The notes beneath the pieces are model-generated. The model saw only the letters and a program-made list of their open reading frames with translations, was not told where the DNA came from and searched no databases. Made by a program: the position numbers and the translations under genes. Shown here in pieces: positions 12,858 through 26,315 of a stretch of 64,000 nucleotides of DNA. The stretch comes from Acanthornis magna. Its lineage: Eukaryota; Chordata; Aves; Passeriformes; Acanthizidae. The stretch spans positions 2,232,001 to 2,296,000 of the forward strand of contig JAWUZG010000052.1 of the NCBI GenBank assembly GCA_036785705.1. The letters run 5' to 3'. The first letter of the stretch is position 1; every line of letters starts with the position of its first letter.

Positions 12858-15800
12858 CAGACATTGCCTGCAGCCCCAGCTGCCACCAGATCACTCCACA
12901 GCTTGATTCTGTCTGTTTGCTCACTGCCCTCCCAGATTGGTGTCACCTGCAGACTTGCTGGCAATTGAATTGCCATAGGAGGAACAACCCTGACAAAGAA
13001 CAGCATGAAAGAAGTCTGTCTTAATGAGCAGCGTTGGTCTAGATGTCAGAGAGAACCTCCAGTTTACCTCAACCTCTCCTTTTTTTGTGTGTGCTAAGAG
13101 CATTTTCTTTTGAACAGTGATAAACTCAGCATCAGTGCCCACCTCTTAAAATCCTGATGAAAGGGAGCTCTCAGTTATTGCCAACTGCACAGCCTGGTTC
13201 ACACCTGCGCTGTGCTCTTGCCTCGGCATGAATCAAGGATGTTTTCAGCAATAAAAAACTGAAGCAAGGTGAGAAACAGAGCCCTCTGACTTTTTAGATT
13301 GTGTTGTACTGTTCTGTCTCTTAATTACTAGTTAAGTGGAGGCTGATTAATGCTATGAAATCTGAAGCTTAATAGAAATAAAATGAATGTTCTGTGTATA
13401 ATGGAAAAACAGTGAAAGCTTGGAAATTCTCTAAATCTTCTTTGCTACCAATATGTAACCCCAACCCCCATGTGATCATTAAGTGTCCCTAAGGGTTTCA
13501 GCACTAATTTGTTTGACTTTTAGTTAAAATTAGGCAATCAATTTCTTCCCCTAGGTAGTTGCTTAAGGCCACTTTCCTTGTACATTCAATTTGCTCAGTT
13601 TTGCTGAAGAGAACCTTAGCATAATGCCATGAGTTAGATGTTAGGCATGTTAGATTTGGAAATTACAGTTCTGTTTTTTTGCTTCTTTACTCTGAATTCA
13701 CTTACTGCAGGTGAACATATCGATGTTTCATGTCTGCATATGTTTATTTCTACTTTATAAGATGAAATAACATTTATTTGGTTTAAAACAAGATTATGTT
13801 GGCTGTATCATCTAGCTTTAGCTATACAGAAAATCAAATTAGGTGATGGCAAATTTTATCTTTATAAGCTATGAATATTTGGAATATCTTCCCTAGAAAC
13901 AACTCAGAAACTATTACCAAATGTCTACAAATATAATTCCTTCCATTTGAACAACGATATATGCAAAGCAAATTCAGATTCCTCATGCCTTTTTAAACAC
14001 TCCGACCTCGAAAGCTGGAGTTCTTCAATTAACCCCAAATATTTCTACTTATTTGTATGTTTTCTCAAACACAGAACTCAGAAATAAGTAAGCAGTCTGA
14101 GTAGATAACTTTCATTCCTTGAATGTGCAAACTCATACTAATTTTCAGGAATGGTTTCACTGAACATAGCTAAGATATTGACTGTGCCAAGAATTCAGAG
14201 CCAAACTCTAATGCTGTTTAGCTGACATTCATTTCTCTTATTTCTAAGCTCATATTAAGTAATTAACTGCTTAAATAATTGCTTGATTTGAACACTTACA
14301 TTTTAATATTAATCAATTCAGACATTTTTAAGAAATATAGTACTCAAAATGAGATTCAAACGTGACAACAAAGCAATTTATTAAGTAATTAAAATTACTA
14401 CTAGATGTGACAAATTGCACACTTTAAATAATTCAAATAAAATGTGATTACCTCCTCAGCCTAAAATTTTAAACTACTCTAGACAGTCTGCCATTAAGAA
14501 ATTAATAAACAAATAAAACCCCAGAAGATGACCATAAATGTTTAGATTCTTTTTCCTTTTGCCATTGCCATTAAGTGTTTGAGGATTTATTTATAACCAT
14601 GGGTTTCACTTTGAGACAGCAAGTTTTTCTGCCGATTAACAAGGGGCAAAGCAAGGAGCATTTCAAATGGGAAATAGTGAGATGATCTAACGGCTTCTTT
14701 GCTCCAGCCTGTTGCTCCCTTAATGGGACATGTTGTGTTGTGGATTACAAAATGGACTGGTATCCAAATCACTGATTCCACGAGTCCTCCAAGAAGTGTG
14801 GAAAACTAGTAGACCACAGGGAATAGGGACAAAACTTCACATATCTTTATTCATGGCTACTGAAATGAGCCGTATTTGGTTTGTGTGAGTTACAGAGACA
14901 AGAAGCAGTGCTGGGGTTACTCACAGCAGAAAGTAAACTTCCCAGTAAGCACTTTCTGCAGCATCTCCACTGCTGTATGTACTGCTGGGAGGTTAATGAC
15001 CTGGAGACTGAGCCTCTTTCTCAGCTGCTAGCTGAACTGATTACAGCTGAGCTGCACAAGCAGGTGGATTTGACTGGAGAGAGGTTTTCATAACAACTGC
15101 TGTGCGTGTGAATACACCGGGTGGGATTCAGCTCACTGAACTTCAGCCACTGAAAATACACTTTCTTTAAAACTATTGTATGGGTTTTCCCTATATTCAG
15201 AAGAGCTGGACAAGGACACTTGGGACATTATTTGTCCCTTTCTGAAATAAATTACAGCTACAGGTACAGCCATGATGCCAAAAACGGTGGATCCCTAGTG
15301 TACTCCTTGATTGTACACTGTATTTTAAACTGTATTCCCAGAATAATTTTTTAAAAATTATTATTATTTTGAGTAATTTAATTAATTCTACCAAAGAAGA
15401 AGCCTGGATATGGTTCCACAGAGGGTTTTCCATAAGTCATGCATCCTAGAGGTAGCTAAGCCAGGCTTGCCTTGTGCCCTCAACTGGTTCCTCCACATTG
15501 GTCTGACAGCCCACACACAACAATTTCCAAGTCAGGATGCAAACATGTAACACAAACCTCCGCATGAGTCTGTAAAAACATCACTCTGGGAGACTAAAAA
15601 GTATCCCTCCTTATCTTTCAGTCACCTGCATGCTTTGGGGTGGAGGCTTTAGGGCTTCAAGGGAGACCCAGGTCACAGGGAAGTCACTAGTCTGTTAGTT
15701 AGCTCTGTACAGTGTAAATACCAGGTTTGGAAACATTTGGTCCTGAGGACTTACCCTCTCTGGGTAGTGGGCATAGATTCAGAGAGAATAGAGGTCCTTC

Positions 15801-18800
15801 TCTGACCAGAGTTTAAAAAACTAAATTAGGTTTGATGCCCAGCCCCTAAACAGTCCCAACAAAAGCAGTGCTTCTCACCTTAGCATCCAGAGAAGACTTG
15901 ATAATAAACCTCAAATTTTTCCCCTCCCTCTAAACTAGCTCACGAAGGACAAGAAAAAACACTCCCCACAAATGTTATTAACTGAGTCACATAGCATGGA
16001 GGTCAGGAATCATTTAGTGCTAAAGTGGCCAACAATGTTCTGCTACGTTTGTTTTCTGACCAGTAACTGCTTAGAACTGCACAAAACAAAGCACTACAAA
16101 AAGTTAAGTGCAGCTCAGTTTGCATTTCAATCTGCAGTTTTAAAAGCAAACCAGTTCTTTCAATTTTGAGATGATCCATGCAGACTTTGTGAAGGTATAT
16201 ATGAATACTTATGAAGTCTAAATTCTACATATATACTTACCTGTATGTATATACATACACATATATACATATGTATATTATTAAATATAAATTTATAGAA
16301 TGCTGTTTTGTTTTGCTTTACTTTTTTCCAGAATAAACTCTGCAAAGACTTGGATTACCCTACAAGTAGTACGGGTGTCTATTTTCTCTCTGTCTTGAAT
16401 AAGAGTTAGGGAAACAGATGTTTATTTTATTCTGCAGGAAATTCTATGGGAAATGACAAGACATTGGAGAAAATTATCAAATTCTTTGAAATATATGGAT
16501 TTCGGCTGAATTTTCAAGGTTACCTGATTGTATGTGAAATACGACCTTTTGCTGGGACTTTACCATTGCAAATGATCTCAGAATTGGATGCATTGTCTTT
16601 CATCTACCTTCATTTTCAAATGCTTTTAAGAAGATATAGATAAATGAAGGAGTCTCACAGCGCTCCAAAGGTGCAGAAAAACAATAGTGGTAAAAATACA
16701 AGTTTTAGTAGTGAAAAGACAATTTGAAAGGGTCTTGTCAGGTGAAGAATATCTTTGTTCATTGTGCAGGTAACATCATATTAAAAGGTATATTTTCTTG
16801 CCTTAAATCTTGATAAGGAAAATATTTCTCCAGCAGGTATTTATATGTGCTTTCTGGGGATAAGAACTATGAAAAAGACAGAGGATTATTGCTTTACAGA
16901 AATCCTGTGTTCAAGTAATTGCTGCTTACATAGAGACCAAACTTGTGGTTGTTCTTTTGCTTGACAGCCTTCCACTTGAATTCATGACTGTGTGTCAGTG
17001 CATTTAGGAATTTCTAAATAGCTTTATTTTCACCTAATAACAACAGTCATTTCTGTTTCTTAGGCTCTGCATCAACTTTCCTCCACTGAGTTTTTGGGAT
17101 CAGTCCAATTTGAATGGTGTAAGTAGAGGAGAAATTGCTATGAAATTACCATTACTATGTCTTGATTGCAACTAAACAAATTCCTATATTGAAATTCCTA
17201 CCTCCTGCAGCATAAGGCATATCAGGGTGAGTCCACCATACAGTCATAATAAGCTGAGGCATTGTTAAATGTACCTGCATAGGGCAACAGAGGTAAAGTC
17301 ATTGGTAAAGATCTCTGACCATGGTAAATGCTTCTATGAGTCTGTGGTTCTAGCTCAGCCCTCAGAAACAAAACTCTGAGACTGTGGCACAGAACTAACT
17401 AATGCAATCACCTCTACCTTTCAGCAGAGATAATGAGTTTGGGTGTAACTGTAGCAACACAGTCATAAATGCTCTCAGGTCTCTTCCAAGACTAGATCTC
17501 CTTAGAGCAAATCCCATAGGTGACAGAGATCCTTTGTTCGCATCAAGGTGTTGATGGACCTTATTTACATTGAATCTGAACAAATAAATAGAATCAGACC
17601 CAAAGTGTTTGTATTATTCAAAGGCTATTATTCCCACAAAATTTTCTGTTCTAATCACTATTTCTAGCGTGAAGATCCCATTGGAACCATGCTAAAACTT
17701 TCATTTGAATTTGAGAAGCCTGTGCTTCACCTGGAACTTCCACAGTTTCGGTATTTAGTTCCAAAACTTTTGTTAAGTTTGGAAATGTATCAACAAATAA
17801 ACATTTCTACAGTATATATTAAGAACATAATTCTAGTAAAATATTTATGTAACAGTAATAATTTTGAATTCAGCCCAACCTCAGAGTCAACTTATTGCTG
17901 AAGAAAGAATGATGTGGTATCCAAGCTATGGTGCTGGAATACTTAGAGCAGCACAATCATCAGTGAAGCATGAATGCTGTCTAATTATCATAATTGAAGC
18001 TCTTGCAATTATGCTGTCATTTCATTTAGGTTTGCAAATTTGGTGGAGGCATCAAGGTATCTCATTTCCATCAAGGTGTGCTGTTCTGAGTTCAGTTTGA
18101 AAAACCATACTTGAGACTGAATTGTGGTCAGTAAGTATCTTGCACTGGCAGGGGGCATTCTGCAGGAATGGCTCCAACAACATTTTAAAACTTAGACACA
18201 TCCTCATTTTCTGAGGTATGTCCTAATAATAAGTCTGGAAGATGCTTTCCCACCCTTTTGGTTTATTGAGATTGTGAATATGTCCTTTTGCTTACACATT
18301 ATAGAAACACAAAAACTTACAAAGTTTCTTCATAACAACTAAAATTTGCTATTATCTCAGTGCTGATTGCTATGGAATAAGTGTGTTATTCACGGGTATG
18401 GTTTAGGGCTGTCCCACAAAATAACACCACCACAGAAATGATTAACTCGGTGTGTATTTGATCACTTGTAAACAGGTGGTTTTACTTTTAATGAGGTAAC
18501 AGTAGTTATTGCACTCAGGTCAAAAATTGAAACTGAAAAAATATAATTTTTAGATTATGTTTCTAGAACTTTTGTCCTGAGGTATTGGAGATGTGTGACC
18601 TTTTCTAGGGTGACTACAAAAGGAAGGTATGCTAATGAGTATTATCTCACTGATTTCTTGTTCTCTAGTTATCTTTTTTCTCTCTGTCTTTGTGGCTTCT
18701 AGTTGCCTTTTTCTGTTGGCTCTGAACTGGATAATAGGTCTTCATTATAGGTTTTATACAAAGCTTAGCACATGCAATTTCTGATCTCTGACTGCAGCTC

Positions 18801-20325
18801 CTAGGTAGTATCAGACAAAACACTCTGGCAGATGAAAGCATTCATACTTTCAATACACTGTTTCACCCTCAAAATAAGCCCATGCACCTTTGGAAAGCTG
18901 CGCTTAATAGGGTCACAGTGCTTGTTACTCGCCACAGCTACCTGAGTGAAAGAGTAATGCAGTCCCCAAGTGCTGCTAGGGATCAGGAGGTGCCTACTAA
19001 ATCGGATTAGCAATGGTAAATTGACTGTATTATTGAGCTCTAACTTCAGGCATGTTGAGGTTGTCTTTATTGTTGCATTGTTTTTCAGGGTGGTCACATA
19101 TGTTTTCTGATGTTACAAGAGCTATAAATTGTTGCTGGAAATACAGAGCAAGAGTTTATGTAGACATAAAAGTTGTGATGTCAGAGAGGGGAGGAAGACA
19201 AGGCCAGAAAATAAGAGGTTCCTTTGACTTTCCTCCAAGTCATTTAGGATGGATAAGACCTGATCATTGAGTCCAAAGACACTCTTTTATTATATAAGTT
19301 AATTTCTACTCAGGTACAAAATATAGGATGGCTGCATTAGCACCTAACAAAAAACCCCTAAACATTCAGGAGGAAATTGCCAGAGGTTTTAAGGGAGGTA
19401 ACTGTGAAGGAGGATGGAAGCATATGAATATAAGGGATAAAAGGAAGAAAAGAAGAAGAAAAAGATGTCCAAGATGAAAAATTACCTTAGCCAAAAAGTG
19501 TTCCAATGCAGAAGAGTGTAAATTCCCATCCCTTGTACCAGATGGCAGAAAACAGAGAGATTTTAAAGCTTTTATAAGGAAATAAAAATGTATTGGTTAA
19601 AGGAGGATATTCATCCAACAAAAGCAAGGGAATATGCTGGAACTCACTGTTCCTTAAAAGCACTAATAACCATTAATTCAGTGGTAGCTAAAAGATGAGA
19701 AATAGGTGCATTTTTCATTTCTATAGTTTGCAAGTGTTAAACAACAAACTGGGTCTGTGAGTAGTACCAGTCAGAACAGGATTCCTGTATTAGGCCTCAT
19801 CATGACTACAAGCTACTTCTGGTATTTTCTTTTTTTGTGGGGTGGGGGAGAGGGGTAGATTTTCAAGTTTCTTTTCCGGTTGAGTTTTTAAAGATGCCTT
19901 AGTTGTTGAATTTATTATGTAAAATGATCACAATGATGAAATCTTGAAATTGAATATGCCTGAAAAATAAATGATGACACTTTTAAGTGAAGGCACTTCA
20001 GATTTCAATTCATGAATATGACATCCAGAAATTAATAGAAGTTTGTTAGTCAAATTAGGGAGCAAAACTCACGCCTAATAATCTGACTTGAGGAAAGCAA
20101 AGAATTTATTTTAAATTGGAAATGTCTTCGCTGCAGCTGTGTGCAAATACTCACCTGCCAATAACTATTTTTTTCCAGAAAAATGTTAGCAAGTGTCACA
20201 AAAGGACATGTAAGAATTTTAAACAAATATTCTTGAAGAAATTTAGGAACAGAATGGGACTCCATAAAATATAGACTATAAAGCTGATAGAGAATTATAG
20301 TACAACTAAGCTTTTTTTTGTTATT
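12858..20325. other. Long unique AT-rich stretch, no gene recognised
   Basis: About 7.5 kb without an identifiable transposon. TA/TG-rich low-complexity DNA lies at 16195-16285. A stretch at 14240-14460 holds several TAATT/ATTA motifs, including AAGTAATTAA twice. Frames of 60-98 codons throughout carry no domain I know. Confidence 0.45.
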
Positions 20326-20439
20326 GGCTAAATTGTTTTTCTTTCTCTTTTGTTTTAAAATCCATAATGCATAAAATTCCCAGGCTAAATTGTTTTTCTT
20401 TCTCTTTTGCTTTAAAATCCATAATGCATAAAATTCCCA
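20326..20439. repeat. 57-bp tandem duplication, two copies
   Basis: Copy 1 (20326-20382) and copy 2 (20383-20439) both begin GGCTAAATTGTTTTTC and both end AAAATTCCCA. By eye they differ at one position (TTGTTTTAAAA versus TTGCTTTAAAA). The near identity means the duplication is recent compared with the surrounding repeats. Confidence 0.95.
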
Positions 20440-21924
20440 TACTAAAGTTTATCTCAGATAATCTGTTGGAGCTTTTTCATGTGCAGTGTCTGGTTTGTTT
20501 CATTCACATTAAGGACAAAGGCAGATTTAAAGTAGGGTTTTTTTGTTTTTTTTTTTTTTTCCTTTTTACTGCATGGCCAGGAGCTGATTGTGCCTCAGGA
20601 CATTAACATTTCTAATGCTGGGTTTGGCAACTCTTGGGGGGAATAAAATGCAACAATTTTAGAAATGGGTATCCTAACTAAATACTGACTTTAGGAAGAA
20701 ACAGATGAAGAAAAACATCCAGGGGAAAATTTGGAGAGAAAGGGAGTGCTTATGCCTGTGTTGTTCTGGCTTGAATCCAGGTCACCTTCAATGACCCAAG
20801 ACAAAATCTAGAGTAAAGACCACATTGCTGTATTCTCATGAAAGTTGTGCTTGTGTTTTAAGTGGATGAATTGCAGACAGACAATCTCTTGGAAAGTTCG
20901 AGTTTCTATAGGTGGAGTTTTCTCTTTATGCACTTGTGTCTAAGAACAGTAATTGTTTTATTAAACCTTGTACTGCTATTCTACTTTTGCTTCAGGGTTT
21001 TCCAGTTGTTGAGAGATTTTTGGACGCTGCCAAAGCATTATTTAATTTGTGAGTCTGGGAATTTGTTTAAAGCAAAAGCACTGGTATAGTTTTGAACTTC
21101 ACAACATCTCATACCAATTTGGGGAAACTCAAGTAGTCTGAAGGCTTTACCACCAAATTATATGAACTGCTGACAGCAGAATCAAGGCATAATCTATGGG
21201 ATAGAAAGCCTTAATTTTCACTTTATGGATAAAAGGGTCAGATCTTGTCCTCACACTGACAGAATGACATGGAAGACCTCTTCTTTGTGTTACTCTTCAT
21301 TTAAGCATATACTTGAAACTACTTTATTATATTTTTAACTGTCTTAAGTAGAAGTTGATCTCTCATGAACTATTGTTGCCTAGCAACAATGATACTTCAT
21401 CTGTAATTTAGAAAGTATGCAGGTTCTTTCTTAATTATGCATAAATTATTTTTGAATTCTTGTGTTGCTTATTTTTATCACCATATCTTCATTAGTAAAA
21501 AGCCTAAATTGAGGTGCAAGCCAAGTTTCCACCCTCTTTTTCAATGTATGAATAAGTAGAATTAGAATCCAGATATCTGCCACAAGAACACAGCTAGGTT
21601 GGTAAAATTTTAGTTGATCTTGGCCAGTCAGAATTCAATTTTCTACCAAGGAGCCACAGGGTCATCAAAGTTGATTCTCCTCCCAGAGACAATGACATGG
21701 TGCTTGCTGCACCCTCAGTGTCTTAGGTTATTCACTCTTCAAGAAAGAGTTTCTCTTTGGCCACTGAAGGATCAACATATCAGGTCAAAAATTTCTAGAA
21801 CTCAAGGTATGCCGGTTCAGAAAGAAGATAAAACCATATCTATCTTGCTTCTCTTGGAACCTGAAGAATCATTATCTGAAGGGATAGTCACAGTATGTGT
21901 CGTGTGTGTACAAGTACATTACAA
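20440..21924. other. Unique AT-rich DNA
   Basis: No transposon or exon was recognised. The RFX-like palindrome at 21375-21387 lies in this interval and is listed separately. Confidence 0.45.
21375..21387. promoter_or_regulatory. RFX X-box-like palindrome
   Basis: GTTGCCTAGCAAC fits the RFX X-box pattern of half-sites GTNRCC and RGYAAC, here with a one-base spacer. The flanks extend the inverted arms to ATTGTTGC and GCAACAAT (21372-21390). X-boxes bind RFX factors in promoters and enhancers, notably of ciliary genes. No gene is visible nearby, so any enhancer role is inference, and a chance match is possible. Confidence 0.35.
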
Positions 21925-22014
21925 CCAGTCCAAAGAGACTGAGTACTGCTCAGCAATAAAGAAAACATCCTTGTTATCAACACTGTTTTCAGCAAAAATC
22001 TGAAACATAGTGCC
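21925..22014 (-). mobile_element. Fragment of an avian retroviral LTR
   Basis: The words TGCTCAGCAATAA, TGTTATCAACACTGTTTTC and TGAAACATAG align with 29325-29395 in the larger LTR of this window. Only about 90 bp remain. It runs directly into a purine microsatellite on the right. Confidence 0.75.
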
Positions 22015-22075
22015 AGAAAAGAAAAGAGAAAAGAAAATAAAGGAAAAAAAAGAAAAGAAAGAAAAGAAAATAAGG
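22015..22075. repeat. GAAAA-rich purine tract
   Basis: About 60 bp of almost pure purine with GAAAA/GAAA units and only two T interruptions, starting where the LTR fragment stops. Confidence 0.85.
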
Positions 22076-22227
22076 GTACCCCTAGACTTTCAATCCTGGT
22101 CCTCTTAAAGCTTAATAGGATAATAATCATGCCCTGAATTTAGTGAACTGATCAGAATTCTGCAGTAAGTATATGCAGTGAGTCCAGCAATGTCCCAAAT
22201 TCATAAACTATAAAAATTGATGGCACG

Positions 22228-22600
22228 TCCTCCCTTGAATCTCGTGCTCAATTCTGGTTGTACCATCTCAAAGAAAGTGATAACAAAAATAGAAGAAGTG
22301 GAGTAGGGCAACGAAAATTATTAAAGGCATGAAAAGACTGCCACAGGAGGAGAGATGAAAAAAATCAGGCTTGTTTAATTTCAGAGTAAAGTAGAGTTGA
22401 TGTCACAGGGGCTTATTAAATCAGAGATGTTATGTAAGTCAACTGAGTGTTTTTATTTACTCCTTCATGTAATACCAATGGAACATATAAGGGGGGAAAA
22501 ATCTATCATCTGAAATGAAATCTAATTTTTATACAACACATTTCAGAAATAAACCAAGGAGCTCAATGTAACAAGCTACCAAATGACTCAGAAACAGCCT
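22228..22600 (+). mobile_element. Ancient CR1-type LINE remnant
   Basis: The segment carries weak but ordered matches to old amniote CR1 ORF2/3' sequence: 'ctcaattctggttgtacca', 'gagtagggcaacgaaaatta', 'actgccacaggaggagaga', 'ttatttactccttcatgtaa' and 'aatctaatttttatacaaca'. It lacks the octamer end of young avian CR1s. It is much more diverged than the other sense-strand copies, pointing to an insertion that predates modern birds. Confidence 0.65.
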
Positions 22601-22994
22601 CCAGCACTCTGAGAAATTAATATTAAATCTTTAACTATATTGGACAGAATATAAAACTGGAAAGAATAAGAAAAAGGAGAAAAAATACAGGACTGAGTAA
22701 ATCATGGCCCGTCCTGTCGTTGATCCATATTTCGTGGGCTGTACTGCACCTGCTCTCACCTACACACAATGTCTGTGTGAGTTTTCCCTTGTTATTTTTA
22801 GTTTTCAGATGTTTGCACACAATTAGAGGGTGCATCTGGTGAAGGTAAACCACGGCTGTTTAGTTCTATTATTTTTGCTTCTTAAGTCATTGCCATCATA
22901 CTAATAATTCTGTTGCTGCACTTTGCACAGGCTCTACCCAGTGTGGTTTAGGAAGGGATTATCACCTCCACATTACCTTCTGTGTTATATCGAC
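22601..22994. other. Unique DNA, nothing recognised
   Basis: This spacer between two CR1 remnants holds no gene or repeat that I can identify. Confidence 0.45.
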
Positions 22995-23167
22995 AAGCTG
23001 AGACAGTTGTGGCTGTTCAGCCTGGCTGCAGACCTTATTGCAGCCTCCAAGTGCCTAAAAGGGGCTACAAGAAGGCTGCAAGAGGGACTTTTTACAAGGA
23101 AAAGGGGGAATGGCCCTAAGATGAAGGAAGACTGGTTTAGATTAGATATTATTAGACTTTATTAGGT
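22995..23167 (+). mobile_element. CR1 LINE internal fragment
   Basis: GCTGAGACAGTTGTGGCTG, 'ttcagcctggctgcagacct', 'gggactttttacaagg' and GGTTTAGATTAGATATTA follow the order seen in the 3' part of CR1 elements. The 3' octamer end is missing, so the copy is truncated at both ends. Confidence 0.88.
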
Positions 23168-26125
23168 GAAGTTATTGTGCTTTCTGTTCATCCCATTCTT
23201 TTAAAGAGCTGCCTATACCAAAAGATTTCTGCAACTGATTAACTCAATATTTTGCTTCAACTGAGCAAAGTAAAATTACATTAATGTTAAAATTTGAACA
23301 TTAACATGTTGCCTATAACTATAAAAACTATGTAAATGTCAGGAATGCATTTCCCACTAGTTACCCATGACTTAAAAATTAACTCAAATATTGCCTTTCA
23401 TATTCATTGCAACCATTTTCATTTCCAAAATCATAAGGAATCACAGCAATGGGTCTTATCAAGAGACAGACAAATAGGCAGAGTCCTAACAGGAACAACT
23501 CCAGGAAGATTCATATTATTCCCAGATACGATAGCTTGACTGAATGATGCACATTCTAAGTTTCAGCTTGTTCTTTTATCGTATTTTTCCACTATTGACT
23601 AATACACTTATCTAAATTTTTGTACAGGAAATATGTTATATAAATGCTAGTTGCCATGTTTCATATAAACTGTTTAATAGAATGTTTTTGCTGCCAGCTG
23701 AGAGTGCACTGTAAATGACAAGTCATAAAGCAAGAGGCTTGACTAGTCAGAAGTCAGCTGTGTTATACTAAAGAAAAAGGTACATCTCTAACGTGGAACA
23801 CAAATTAGAAAATCATAGAATAGAATGCAAGAACAGTGAAAAAATAAATTGGTTTTACTTTTCTCTCCTAGAGAAACATAAAGGGCAGGGCCACCCTCAG
23901 CACGCCACAAGGGAAGTACTGATGCCAAACCAGTTCTGATACTGAAAGTATTGCAGCCAGCAGTTCAACTACAACCCAGCATATCCATGGCATTCTTCTT
24001 TCAGTCATGGACATTCCTCTGTGACAGCTACAGTGTCCAGAAGGTTATTAGGAACTGGAGCGTAGTTCTTACATTGCAAGAGAGAGAGCATGAGACAGCA
24101 GCATTCCAGTAAAGGAGGAAAACCTCTGAAACACTATTTGATTCCATGGGAAAAAGTTCATTGAACACTACCAATTGATTAAGTTTAATTTTTTTACTGG
24201 AATAACGGTCTGATGTTGTATTTTTTCAGTAGCAGTAGCTTTTGTACTTAAAGGAAAGTTAGAATGACTAGAAGAGTTCTCAGCAGTATATTTTTGCTCT
24301 CACTCAGTAGAATATTCTTATATTCTTAACAGTAACTAGGGTACAGAATTTCCTTTAATAAGATTTGGAATTGTTCCATAGTGTCCATATATAACCTATT
24401 AATGTCTTTAACAACCTTGGGACAAAAATATTTCACATGGCCATTGAACTACTTGTGGAATACTGAAGTAGGACCCTCAAATAATTTTAGAAATAAATTA
24501 CAAAGACTTAGAATTTACAATTGCACTCAAAGGTGCAATTTCTGTTAATAGCTTTCTACAGAAAAGCATATAAAAGAAATTTCAGCTGATGTAACCATTC
24601 GTAGACAAGCTTCCTACAGAAGAAAAGTTTCTAAAAACCCTGATTTTTCCTATTCAAGTGTTCACTTAGTTTTGATACATTCAAAGCCTGTCTACCACTT
24701 TCAGGCAAAGCTGAGTGGATGAACGAGAAGCTGAAGATAAGCAGGAGGTAGGGGAGATAAAAGGGACATAAAAATGGCCAAACTGAGGCTCAGACATTAG
24801 CACAAAGTTCTCAGTCTCCAAAGCATCCCCAGCAGCACAAATTCTTACAAATACAAAAGCTTCAGATGCTTCTGACTTCACTACTTACTGACAAAAATTA
24901 TTTAAAAATGAATCATCAAGCAATGGGACATCAGGCTGCCTTCATGAGTTTCAGTAACCATACTGCTACCTGCTTTTTTACTCTTTTTTTTTCCATTTTG
25001 CTGCATTTCATTCTATTTTTTCCATTTATTTCCAGTATCACCTATTAAATAATTTACCTCCACCACTTAGTTATGTTCACATACCATGAAATCCTGCCTA
25101 CAACCATCCACTAACAAGACATTGATAATGAGACAGTGACAGTGTTTCATGGGTGGATTAACCATTCCTCAGCTGAACAGCTCAATAATGAGGGAGTTAT
25201 CAGAACAAAAAGAGAATCAAAGATCAAATATAACAAACGATTTGTTGAAGGAGGTCCTTCAGGAGGCAAAATGGATCACGCATGTAAAGCACCTTATGAA
25301 CTAAGAACAAATAAATGACTGCTGTAGCACTGCACAAATCGCAACATATAAGCTGGTTTAGGGCCCAGTAGAATTTCTGAGATCTAATAAATTAGGGGGT
25401 TTCAGGTGTGTGTTTCCCTGCACTGATTTTACAAAGAATGTAACAAATAATCCCTAGATTTGACTTTTAGAGTAACATCTTAGCTCAGACAAATGCTTTT
25501 GCGAGAAACTGGAGCAAGCAGTTACAACTGACATTGTCTGCCCTCTTGAATCTTTTCTGCGTTTATATTAAAGGAAGAGAAATGTAGTAGCTGCAAGGAA
25601 GGCTTTGCTTTTGTTTTGCTTTGGTTTGCCATTTTGGTTTTACCACCCCCCCCTTCCCCTCTTAACGGTAAGCGAGGTTTCTCAGATGAATTTAATACGT
25701 TATGTTTCCATCAGATGCATCACCTCAAATTATTATACCCTTTGTGTTCACTAAAGTGAGACCCAACTGCTGTTGTTCCACAATGCAGAAAAAAGACACA
25801 AATCTGTCAGTCAGAGTACAGCTGTTTCCAGGGGGTATTGGTACTGCCTCCTATGCTGAATTAATAGATGGTTTTGTGAAGTATTCCATACAAGCTAGGG
25901 AGGGAGGACTTGGAGGATGGATAGAGGAGGGAGTTTAGAAAATCCCTTGAAGGTGGTTATAAAGGTCATTTTCCCACACATGACTATTATTTCAGTAAGA
26001 AAGAAAAAGTTAGAAAACATTCACCAGGTTTTGACGCTGTGGCTAATAAGCTTCATGGCCCAGCATCTTACCTTAGAATCTTGGCTTTCTCTGGAGGAAT
26101 TTGTCTCTAGTTGCGAGCTTTGCTA
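23168..26125. other. Unique AT-rich DNA, no gene recognised
   Basis: About 3 kb with no transposon family seen. A C8 run sits near 25647-25654. Frames of 60-78 codons have no domain signature. Confidence 0.45.
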
Positions 26126-26315
26126 TGAGGATGGTGAGGCACTGGAACAGGTTGCTCAGAGATCTTGTGAATGTCCCATCCCTGGAAGCGTTCAAGGCAG
26201 GGCCAGGTGGGAGTTTGAGCAACCTGCTATAGTGGAAGGTGTCCCTGCCCATGGCAAAGCATTGAAACTAGATGATATTTAAAGTCCCTTTGAACCCAAA
26301 CCATTCTATGATTCT
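26126..26315 (+). mobile_element. CR1 LINE 3' fragment
   Basis: GGTGAGGCACTGGAACAGG, 'cccatccctggaagcgttc', 'agtggaaggtgtccctgccc' and the final CCATTCTATGATTCTT form an ordered CR1 3' end of about 190 bp. The 121-codon frame at 25917-26282 runs through it and is not a gene. Confidence 0.93.
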
